From contig CALVWV010000015.1 in assembly GCA_944368065.1 (NCBI GenBank), forward strand, positions 1 to 40,686: DNA of 40,686 bases. Reading direction: 5' to 3'. The notes below the pieces were generated by a model. That model was not told where the DNA came from. It did no database searches and worked only from the letters and a program-made list of their open reading frames with translations. Shown in pieces: positions 31,355-37,859 of the stretch. Source of the DNA: an uncultured Clostridia bacterium (GTDB lineage Bacteria > Bacillota > Clostridia > Christensenellales > Borkfalkiaceae). How positions within the stretch are numbered: position 1 is the first letter of the stretch; each line of letters opens with the position of its first letter. The position numbers were made by a program, and so were the translations under genes.

Positions 31355-32079
31355 TGACTAATGAACAGGCAAACGAGCTTTTCAGGGAATACCGCAAAAC
31401 GGGCGACATAAAACTGAGAAACAAGCTTGTTGAAAATTACATGTATATCGCCGAAATTCTTGCAAAAAAATTTGCAGGCAGGGGGGTGGAGTACGACGAC
31501 CTGTTGCAGGTCGCGTCCGAAGCGCTCATTCTCGGCGTGGAAAAATTTGACCCAGAGCTGGGCAACCAGTTCACTACATACGTCACGCCCACGATAACGG
31601 GCATGATAAAAAACTATTTCCGCGATTATTCGCGCTCTGTGCGCCTGCCCCGCAGGATATATTCGCTCGGCGCGAAAATCAAGAGCGGGACAAACGATTA
31701 CTATAAGGAGCACGGCGTAAAGCCTACGGTAAAGCAGCTTGCGGAAAAACTTGGCGAAAGCGAAGAAGCTGTGATGGAAGCAATGGAAAGCCGACATCCT
31801 TTAAGCCTTGACGGCACCGTGCAGAACGAGGACGGCGACGGGCTTTTGTACGACGTCATTCCCGACCCCGACGATTCGTTTGAAAAGTTTGACGACGCAC
31901 AGTCCCTGCAGGACGAAATCAAAAAGCTCAGCCCTACAGAGCAGAAAGTTGTGTCTTTGAGGTTCATACACGGCAAATCTCAGGCGGAAGTAGGCAAAAT
32001 ACTCGGCGTGAGCCAGATGTTTGTATCCCGCGCCGAAAGAAAAATAGTTGATAAATTGAAGGAAGCTTTATCGCAATGA
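31351..32079 (+). CDS. Sigma-70 family factor of the SigB/SigF/SigG group
   Basis: 242 residues. Region 2 is present (YDDLLQVASEALILGVEKFDPELG, then FTTYVTPTITGMIKNYFRDYSRSVRLPRRI). Region 3 is present (KPTVKQLAEKLGESEEAV), and region 4 has LSPTEQKVVSLRFIHGKSQAEVGKILGVSQMFVSRAE as its helix-turn-helix. The size and the region-2 wording fit the SigB/F/G group, which directs stress or sporulation genes. It is the third gene of the overlapping block. Having an antagonist and a kinase in the same block fits partner-switching control. Whether it is spore-specific or stress-specific cannot be decided here; no spo gene is in the window. Confidence 0.93.
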   Translation: MMTNEQANELFREYRKTGDIKLRNKLVENYMYIAEILAKKFAGRGVEYDDLLQVASEALILGVEKFDPELGNQFTTYVTPTITGMIKNYFRDYSRSVRLPRRIYSLGAKIKSGTNDYYKEHGVKPTVKQLAEKLGESEEAVMEAMESRHPLSLDGTVQNEDGDGLLYDVIPDPDDSFEKFDDAQSLQDEIKKLSPTEQKVVSLRFIHGKSQAEVGKILGVSQMFVSRAERKIVDKLKEALSQ

Positions 32080-32444
32080 TTAATTTCAGGGTGGACAATT
32101 TGAAGAATATGAACGCCTGCCTGAAACCCTTTCTGGATTATCTGCGCAGTGCCGACGTTGACGACGACGCCGTATTCGACAGCCGCCTTGTTTCCTGCGA
32201 GCTTATTTCAAACGTTTTAAAGCATCTTGGCGAGACCGCAAGCTTTGAAGGAGCAATAAATGCCGACAACATCGTCATTACGGTTTCTTCGGAAAATACA
32301 GACGGCAAAAAGATAGAGGCAAAACTTCCCGACGTGTTTGCGGAAAGCGGTCGCGGGCTTTATATTATCAAAACTATCTGCCGCGGAAATATTTTTTCCG
32401 ACGGTTGTTCGGTAAAAGTTTATATCAGTCGGCACAAAACCTGA
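32076..32444 (+). CDS. HATPase-type anti-sigma factor (RsbW/SpoIIAB-like)
   Basis: 122 residues. The N-box is intact: LVSCELISNVLKH has Glu, then Asn four residues on, and a Lys-His. SGRGLYIIKTIC near residue 88 matches the G-loop GRGL.xI of RsbW-type kinases. The usual DxGxG (G1) between them is not seen: the segment reads IEAKLPD. It would bind the sigma factor and phosphorylate the STAS antagonist. The missing G1 Asp leaves ATP use open. It starts with ATGA overlap on the sigma stop and is the last gene, so the kinase-like gene is after sigma instead of before it as in spoIIA. Confidence 0.82.
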   Translation: MINFRVDNLKNMNACLKPFLDYLRSADVDDDAVFDSRLVSCELISNVLKHLGETASFEGAINADNIVITVSSENTDGKKIEAKLPDVFAESGRGLYIIKTICRGNIFSDGCSVKVYISRHKT

Positions 32445-32580
32445 GCTCAATATCAGCTATGTCAGCGTTTTGATTTGATGTAAGATATGCCGCGAGCTTG
32501 TTTAAGCGTTGCAAACTTATTAAAACAGCGCTTAAAACAATCTGATAATATAAGCTGAGAGTGGAAGAAGAAATTAAAAA

Positions 32581-32614
32581 GTTAATTTATAATCAGCGTT
32601 AATTTATAATCAGC
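32581..32614 (+). repeat. Perfect 17-bp tandem duplication
   Basis: GTTAATTTATAATCAGC occurs twice head to tail (32581-32597, 32598-32614), leading straight into the terminator stem. Confidence 0.95.
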
Positions 32615-32645
32615 CGCCCGCGCAAAACTGCGCGGGCGGCTGATT
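32608..32645 (+). terminator. Hairpin terminator of the sigma operon
   Basis: AATCAGCCGCCCGCGCA pairs perfectly with its complement around AAAC; TTTTCTTT follows. Confidence 0.85.
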
Positions 32646-32679
32646 TTCTTTGCATTCCGATGAGTATCAGGCAAAATAA

Positions 32680-32703
32680 AAGCCCCGCAAAACTGCGGGG
32701 CTT
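32680..32703 (-). terminator. Intrinsic terminator of the membrane-protein gene
   Basis: AAGCCCCGCA pairs with TGCGGGGCTT just past the minus-strand stop. TTTTATTTTG follows on that strand. Confidence 0.85.
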
Positions 32704-32712
32704 AAATTATAT

Positions 32713-34209
32713 TCAGTTGAGGAGGTTGAGTTCTTCGTATATCTTGTTCATGAGTCCGTCGGAAAGCAGCGAGCGGAATTTGCCGAGATAGATGAATATC
32801 GAAGAGAAGAACTCCTTGTTGTCTCCGCCTATAACGTAGTCGGGGATGTTGGCATAGGAGCCGTTAATCTTTTCAAGGAACATCTTGGCAAATTCAATCT
32901 TTTCGCTGTCGGTAAGCCTGGATATGAACGAGTCTGTAGGTCCGCGGTAAACTTCCTTAGCGGTATAAACTATTTCGCCTGTCGTGTGCGCCGCAGGGGC
33001 AGCGGGTGCTGTGGGAGCGGGAGCAGCGGGTGCTGCATATACGGGCTGAAGATATACGGGCTGAACTACCTGCTGCTGAGGCTGAGCTGCATATGCAGGA
33101 GCGGGAGCAATGGGAGCAGCGGTGTCATCGTAGTAGGTTTCGGGAACAACCGCATTCGTTTCGGTATTGAGTGCGGGCTGGTAAACTGCGCACCTGATTG
33201 CCGCGATTATAAGCTGTATTACGGATATCGCAAGCAGAACATAAATGAGGAGCGCGGGTTTGAAGCCGTCCGTGTTGAGCACGAATACCATAACGATTGC
33301 AAGTATGATGAACAGAGCCTCTATAACGTATCTGATAACGTCAACTACAAGCGTTCCCTTCTTGGTGGAAGCGCCGATAGCCATAATGTCGAGAGCGAAG
33401 TTGATAATCGCCATGAGCGCCGCGCATGCAACGGATATGAAGGCAATCTTTGCGATGATTTCGGTGCTGCCGAAAACAAGGGCCATAAACGCTTCGTTAA
33501 GTCCGTTTGCAAGGAGCGTATGCATAAGGCTAATGCCGTCGTAACCTGCGCCGAGGAAGGTTATATAGAGCTTGCCGTCGAGTATATACTGCGTTTCAAG
33601 TCCGAAGAGCGTGGGGATGGCGAACAGGGTAAGAACGCCTGCGGCGCCGAGGATAGCTGTAACCAGCTTGATGAAGCCCGAGCCCTTCTTGTATGCGAGC
33701 GACTGTATTATGAGCATGAGGAGCGTGCCGCCGAACGCGATGCCTATAACGCCGTAATCCCAGTTGAATTCAGCGTTTGCCGCAGCCGTTACAGTCATAA
33801 GATACCACATGATTTCAAGTATGGTATAGATGAAGAGGATAACCGCCGCAACGACTTCAACAAAGTAAGCGCATGCGTTGGCAGTCTTCTTGTTGGATTT
33901 GGCTGCAAGCACGGGTATCAGCATTATAATGCCGATTACCGTGATAATTGCGTAAGCGGTGATGGTGATTGCGGCAAAGTCAAATACTTTTTCCGTACCC
34001 GTGAAGGTGAAGGGGTACGTGCGCGAAAGCGCGTCGCCCAAAGTGTTGCCGTCAATGCCGAACGTGGTGCAGAACGCATCGGGAAGTGCCATAAACAGCA
34101 GGCTCTTGCCGTTAAAAATAGGCAGGAAGAAACCAAGCAGAAGGCAGATGAGCGCTATGCAGTACGTTACTACAGATAAATACTTTTTGCTTTCATTTTT
34201 CGTACTCAT
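32713..34209 (-). CDS. Polytopic membrane protein with Pro/Ala linker and C-terminal soluble domain, unknown function
   Basis: 498 residues. About nine predicted membrane helices span residues 12-345 (for example VVTYCIALICLLLGFFLP, AIITVIGIIMLIPVLAA, ALFIILAIVMVFVL and LLIYVLLAISVIQLIIAA). Next comes a ~60-residue linker rich in Pro, Ala, Gln and Tyr. A ~80-residue soluble tail ends it, with FISRLTDSEKIEFAKMFLEKING and IYLGKFRSLLSDGLMNKIYEEL. The tail looks like a small helical domain that could be a partner-binding module. No transporter or enzyme motif is visible. GGAG lies 8 bases before ATG 34209, and a promoter lies ~170 bases upstream. Transcription converges with the sigma operon. Confidence 0.8.
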   Translation of the reverse strand: MSTKNESKKYLSVVTYCIALICLLLGFFLPIFNGKSLLFMALPDAFCTTFGIDGNTLGDALSRTYPFTFTGTEKVFDFAAITITAYAIITVIGIIMLIPVLAAKSNKKTANACAYFVEVVAAVILFIYTILEIMWYLMTVTAAANAEFNWDYGVIGIAFGGTLLMLIIQSLAYKKGSGFIKLVTAILGAAGVLTLFAIPTLFGLETQYILDGKLYITFLGAGYDGISLMHTLLANGLNEAFMALVFGSTEIIAKIAFISVACAALMAIINFALDIMAIGASTKKGTLVVDVIRYVIEALFIILAIVMVFVLNTDGFKPALLIYVLLAISVIQLIIAAIRCAVYQPALNTETNAVVPETYYDDTAAPIAPAPAYAAQPQQQVVQPVYLQPVYAAPAAPAPTAPAAPAAHTTGEIVYTAKEVYRGPTDSFISRLTDSEKIEFAKMFLEKINGSYANIPDYVIGGDNKEFFSSIFIYLGKFRSLLSDGLMNKIYEELNLLN

Positions 34210-34379
34210 AATAAATCTCCGTCAGTAGTTGTTTTAAGCCCTGAAATATTTTTTTGTTCCGGGAATTGGTCTGTTTACCCGCTTCGACTATGCGGGAAGA
34301 CGACGCGTGCAGAGCTTGTCAGGAACAGCTTTGAAAGCGTGTTGCACAGCTGATATTCTGCGCCCGTTGTCTATAATAT
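34210..34379 (-). other. Long 5' leader of the membrane-protein gene
   Basis: If the promoter at 34380-34408 is right, the mRNA has a ~165-nt leader. It contains a CCCGC/GCGGG hairpin (34285-34303) and a T-rich stretch. No known riboswitch was recognised. Confidence 0.35.
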
Positions 34380-34408
34380 ATTCTAATACAAAAACGGTAG
34401 TATGTCAA
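34380..34408 (-). promoter_or_regulatory. Promoter of the membrane-protein gene
   Basis: On the minus strand TTGACA (34408-34403), 17 bases, TAGAAT (34385-34380). Confidence 0.72.
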
Positions 34409-34688
34409 GGGCAAAAACGATATTGAGGTGCAAAAAATTGAACGTTTTTTTCAGCTTTAAGAAAAATGTTACCGTTTATCATTTTTGCTCTTTTTGCAGT
34501 TTTTCAAAGCAAAGCCCGACAATACTTGCTGCATAAACTGAATAAATGAGTCTGATAATAATATCGTCCGCTCAATAAATTTTACGCGCGCGGACAAATA
34601 AAATTGCACTTAACTGCGCATAAATTGAGTAAATGAAAAAAGTTCACACCGTTTTCAACACATTTTCGCGCATATTTCGTCCCGGGTG
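34409..34688. other. Non-coding gap between divergent genes
   Basis: AT-rich sequence with no supported ORF. It holds the upstream regions of the two divergent promoters at 34380-34408 and 34689-34717. Confidence 0.5.
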
Positions 34689-34717
34689 TTGCCTGAAATG
34701 CAATAACGTAGTATAAT
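34689..34717 (+). promoter_or_regulatory. Promoter of the HTH/S41 peptidase pair
   Basis: TTGCCT (34689-34694), 17 bases, TATAAT (34712-34717), close before the strong AAGGAGGTG ribosome binding site at 34725. Confidence 0.72.
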
Positions 34718-34738
34718 TGACTAAAAGGAGGTGCGAAG

Positions 34739-35161
34739 ATGGATAGTGAAAAGCGCAAAGAGCATAACTTTTCAGCCGCAGGCGACCATTCGGGCATAAG
34801 CCTTGCGCTTAAAGAAGCAGCCGCCTGCATAAGCGAAAAGCAGGTCGAAAAGGTTGCCGCGTTCTGCGACGTGAAGGGGCTGAAAAAAGTATTCTGCGAC
34901 GCGGAACTCATGCGTACCGCCGAATGTTTTATTTCGTGCAGCCTTAACATATCTGCCGCCGCGCGCGAACTTTACATGCACAGGAACACGATGATGTACC
35001 GCCTGGATAAAATAAAAAGGTCTACGGGGCTGGACATACGTTCATTTGCCGACGCCGTAGCGTTCAGGCTGCTTTACGCCGTCTATGCGCGCGGGCACAA
35101 TCAGGGCGGTTTACATACGGCTGACAGCCGCTCGGCAAATCTGCATGCGGGTGATAAATGA
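34739..35161 (+). CDS. Small PucR-type (HTH_30) DNA-binding protein
   Basis: 140 residues. The central segment CSLNISAAARELYMHRNTMMYRLDKIKRSTGLD is the PucR/CdaR C-terminal helix-turn-helix (RNTxxYRLxKIxxxTGxD), normally the last part of a 400-500-residue regulator. Here it stands nearly alone behind ~60 residues that may form a small helical domain; the GAF-like or purine-sensing part is missing. That could mean a short regulator or a remnant that kept its DNA-binding piece. The strong AAGGAGG and its own promoter speak for a functional gene. Its stop overlaps the start of the S41 peptidase (ATGA), so it may be dedicated to that gene. Confidence 0.82.
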   Translation: MDSEKRKEHNFSAAGDHSGISLALKEAAACISEKQVEKVAAFCDVKGLKKVFCDAELMRTAECFISCSLNISAAARELYMHRNTMMYRLDKIKRSTGLDIRSFADAVAFRLLYAVYARGHNQGGLHTADSRSANLHAGDK

Positions 35162-36489
35162 AACTTTCCAAAACAAAAAAGGCGCTGGTTATAACCGCGT
35201 CTGTGATATGTGCCGCCGCCATAATCGTCCTTGCATTCTTTGCCGGGTTCTGGACGAGGGGCAAAATCGGAAATTCCTCCTTCGACTGGGCGATGGACAT
35301 AATAAAAGAGTACTACTATAAGGAAATAAATTCCGGAAATGCCGAAAACGTTGCGCTTGACGCGTTGGTGGCAGAATATCTGGACATTTATTCCGAATAT
35401 TACACGGCTGAAGAGTATGCCGCACAGCAGAACGCCAATGCGGGCGTCAAAAGCGGCTTCGGCATAAGCGTTTCGTACATTCCCCAAAGAGGTCTTACGC
35501 TGATGTCCGTCGTTGGCAATTCGCCGGCGTTTGCGGCGGGGCTGCGCACGGGCGACGTCATTGTGTCGGCTACGTCTGAAGGCAAGACTGCCGAATTTTC
35601 TTCACTCAGCGATTTCAATGCCTTTCTTTCCGGTATAGGCGATGAAGATACCGTGACTTTCAATACCGCTGAAGACAGTTTTGAAGTTACCCAGGCCGTT
35701 TACGCCACGAGCTACGTTCTTTTTGCCACAAACGATACGGCATGGACGTTTACTGGCTCAGACGCGCTCGAAATGACGGAGAGCGAGGGCGACAAAATAG
35801 AATATCTGCACGACGACACAGGGTATATAAGTCTTTCCCAGTTTTACGGCAATGCGCCCGAACAGTTCAGGGCTGCCGTAGAAAAATTCAACGAAGAAGG
35901 CTGCACCAGGCTCATACTCGATTTGCGCAACGACGGAGGCGGCTATGTTTCCGTAATGCAGCAGATAGCGGCATGTTTTGCGCCCTGCAAGGGCGGTTCA
36001 GCCGCAATGGTGGCGCGTTACCGCAACGGTACGGAAGAAGTTTACAATATAATTTCTTCATCTTCGCAGCCCGTTATAAGCGCGGATACCGAAGTTTACA
36101 TTCTCTCCAATTCAAATACTGCCAGCGCGTCGGAAGCGCTTATGGGCTGCCTTATAAGCTACGGCGCGACTGATTACGGCAATATTTACATTTCCGATTA
36201 TGCCGAAAGTTATCTGAACGCGGTCGGCGTTACCGCCGCGGACGCAAAAAGCGGCAGCACTTACGGCAAAGGCATAATGCAGTCTACGTTTGTAAACAGA
36301 TTCACTGGCGAGGCGCTCAAGCTCACCACGGCGCAGATTTACTGGCCTAACGGAGTGACCATTCACGGCACTGGGCTCACGTCTGCGGAGGGCGCGGAAA
36401 ACCGTTGCAACGCGGTGGAAGCGCCTTTGCCGATAAGCGGAGACGGGGAGGAACTCGCCTTCGTAGCAAGAGCGATTTATTCTTCCTGA
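35158..36489 (+). CDS. S41-family C-terminal processing peptidase (CtpA-like), membrane-anchored
   Basis: 443 residues. A basic start and one membrane helix (residues 9-29) put the rest outside the cell. A degenerate PDZ domain follows (about 98-180, VKSGFGISVSY..GLRTGDVIVSA). The S41 core has LILDLRNDGGGYV, the serine site SNSNTASASEAL and the lysine site YGKGIMQS, giving the Ser/Lys dyad. Such peptidases trim cell-wall enzymes or signalling proteins. An insertion of ~30 residues separates PDZ and core. It is translationally coupled to the upstream HTH gene and ends near a bidirectional hairpin shared with the converging minDE-like pair. Confidence 0.93.
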   Translation: MKLSKTKKALVITASVICAAAIIVLAFFAGFWTRGKIGNSSFDWAMDIIKEYYYKEINSGNAENVALDALVAEYLDIYSEYYTAEEYAAQQNANAGVKSGFGISVSYIPQRGLTLMSVVGNSPAFAAGLRTGDVIVSATSEGKTAEFSSLSDFNAFLSGIGDEDTVTFNTAEDSFEVTQAVYATSYVLFATNDTAWTFTGSDALEMTESEGDKIEYLHDDTGYISLSQFYGNAPEQFRAAVEKFNEEGCTRLILDLRNDGGGYVSVMQQIAACFAPCKGGSAAMVARYRNGTEEVYNIISSSSQPVISADTEVYILSNSNTASASEALMGCLISYGATDYGNIYISDYAESYLNAVGVTAADAKSGSTYGKGIMQSTFVNRFTGEALKLTTAQIYWPNGVTIHGTGLTSAEGAENRCNAVEAPLPISGDGEELAFVARAIYSS

Positions 36490-36511
36490 CAGCAATTAAA
36501 ATGCCGTGGTT

Positions 36512-36528
36512 GCGGCATATGTGCGCAT
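36512..36528. repeat. Dispersed palindrome, imperfect copy
   Basis: TTGCGGCATATGTGCGCA keeps the left arm and the central TAT of the family at 19671 and 27811. The right arm is mutated. Confidence 0.45.
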
Positions 36529-36560
36529 CTTTTTGTAATCTGATGTGTTTTTGAATAGTT

Positions 36561-36602
36561 TTAAAATGCCGCCGCGCAAAAATTTGCGCGGCGGCATTTT
36601 AA
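36561..36602. terminator. Bidirectional terminator between S41 peptidase and minE-like gene
   Basis: TTAAAATGCCGCCGCGCAAA pairs perfectly with its complement. A/T runs flank the GC stem on both sides. Confidence 0.82.
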
Positions 36603-36627
36603 AATTCTGACTAAATATTTTAAGCAA

Positions 36628-36840
36628 CTATTGCGGACTCCATATTTTTTTAATTCTGCGCGCTTTAAAAAGTATGCAGACGGAAAATCCGTTTTCCGTG
36701 CGGGTTATATCCGCTTCGGCGTCGCCTTCCGTTTCGAAGTATTCTTCGGCAACGCGCATAACGTCCCTGCGGAAAAGTCCGCGCTCTGTCTCGGTCATTA
36801 TTTCTCTTTCAAGCGCCGCCGCGCCCCTTTTCTGTCTCAT
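36628..36840 (-). CDS. MinE-like cell-division topological specificity factor (divergent)
   Basis: 70 residues. FRRDVMRVAEEYFETEGDAE, followed by ADITRTENGFSVCILF, matches the MinE C-terminal layout (a helix of the EILxVIxKYVEID type, then two strands for dimerisation). The front half MRQKRGAAALEREI could be the MinD-contact segment, though it is shorter than in E. coli (88 residues) and has no clear N-terminal amphipathic helix. Its ATG overlaps the stop of the MinD-like gene (ATGA), the usual minD-minE order. Identification rests on this order as much as on the weak sequence match. MinC is not in the window. Confidence 0.6.
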   Translation of the reverse strand: MRQKRGAAALEREIMTETERGLFRRDVMRVAEEYFETEGDAEADITRTENGFSVCILFKARRIKKIWSPQ

Positions 36841-37568
36841 ATTTTTTCCCTCATCCTCCTTCTAAAGTATCCGCCTGCGCCGGTGTATCCCGTTTCGACG
36901 TCGGGCATTTTTACGTTTTTGCCTTTAATCCGCGCCGCCGTAAGTTTAAAATATTTCATGCTGTAAGGCCGCCATTGTCCGAGGGTAAGGGCAAGGTCCT
37001 CCGGTATTACGGAAATAAGTTTTGCATTTATTGCCGCGGCAATGTCTTCGGGGTACGGCGTTTCGCCGCTCAAAATAAGTCCGCCGTTGACTTTGTTCAC
37101 TATTATCCCCGCAACGCGCGCGCCGCCGTCTTTGAGCGCGCACACCGCCGCGTCTGCCGCTTTTACCGAGGGGGAGTAGGGTTCGGTTATGACTATTGCG
37201 CGGCTGCACGCTTTGAGCGCCGTTCCGTCGCACAGAACATAGTCAAAAAGTCCGCCCGTTTCTTCAACCGCCGCCTGTACTGCGCTTTCGTCGTTGCAGC
37301 CTATCGTCGGCATTATGTAAAGATTTTTGTATTTCGGATGCTGTACGGCAGTCTGCTTTGCCCTGCAGGCTCCTTTTTTATAATCGGCTACCGTAAAGAC
37401 CTGCAGCCCCGCGCAGCCGCTTACCGTCAGCGCACAACCGCAGACATAGTCGCCGTCCACTATGAGCGTGCGTTCGCCCGCAGCCGACAGGGCAAACCCC
37501 AGTCCCACGGCAATCGTCGTCGCGCCCGCGCCGCCTTTGGCGCTTTTCAAAAAAATTTTTTCTGACAT
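36837..37568 (-). CDS. MinD/ParA-family protein with altered Walker A (divergent MinD)
   Basis: 243 residues. The order of elements is that of MinD: deviant Walker A region AKGGAGATT (10-18), LIVDGD (strand 2), FDYVLCDG, TEPYSPSVKAADA (MinD: TNPEVSSVRDSDR), VNKVNGG and LISVIPED. It ends in a basic amphipathic tail YFRRRMREK like the MinD membrane-targeting sequence. The first lysine (KGG, signature Lys) is present, but the P-loop lysine (GK[TS]) is alanine (codon GCG). ATP binding may be impaired or rearranged. It is followed by a MinE-like gene with ATGA overlap. No promoter was picked out on its side of the divergent gap. Confidence 0.78.
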   Translation of the reverse strand: MSEKIFLKSAKGGAGATTIAVGLGFALSAAGERTLIVDGDYVCGCALTVSGCAGLQVFTVADYKKGACRAKQTAVQHPKYKNLYIMPTIGCNDESAVQAAVEETGGLFDYVLCDGTALKACSRAIVITEPYSPSVKAADAAVCALKDGGARVAGIIVNKVNGGLILSGETPYPEDIAAAINAKLISVIPEDLALTLGQWRPYSMKYFKLTAARIKGKNVKMPDVETGYTGAGGYFRRRMREKI

Positions 37569-37646
37569 TTTTTTATCCGCCGTCTTGCTTTTTTATTAAT
37601 TATACATCGTATTTTTTCTCTGCAGAGCGCTGTTTTTGAAATATGC

Positions 37647-37742
37647 TGTCATATTTTGTAATCTGCTTTCTCGCATGTTTGTCATATCTTGTAATGATTT
37701 ATCAGCTGAAAATGTAATATACTTTTATTACAAACCATTACA
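37647..37742. promoter_or_regulatory. Array of TGTAAT/ATTACA boxes upstream of the large surface-protein gene
   Basis: TGTCATATTTTGTAAT (37647-37662) and TGTCATATCTTGTAAT (37680-37695) differ at one base and lie 33 bp apart, about three helical turns. Further TGTAAT (37713-37718) and inverted ATTACA (37727-37732, 37737-37742) lead to the -35 at 37748. This looks like a cluster of regulator half-sites. Confidence 0.5.
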
Positions 37743-37747
37743 TTTAT

Positions 37748-37776
37748 TTGACAACATAATTCTTATACTATATAAT
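37748..37776 (+). promoter_or_regulatory. Strong promoter of the large surface-protein gene
   Basis: TTGACA (37748-37753), 17 bases, TATAAT (37771-37776): perfect consensus. The leader is ~78 bases. A box array lies immediately upstream. Confidence 0.9.
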
Positions 37777-37859
37777 ATTGAAGCAAGCGTTGAAAGGGGC
37801 GCTTTTTTTAAATGAAAAAATAAGCGCATCCGGCGCGTCAAGGGAAAAAGGATAAAAAG

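Noticed and set aside
32986-34179. 397-codon plus-strand ORF opposite the polytopic membrane protein
   Set aside because: Its translation is Arg/Asn/Cys/Gly-rich, the mirror of an Ala/Ile-rich membrane gene. The minus strand has the promoter, ribosome binding site and terminator.
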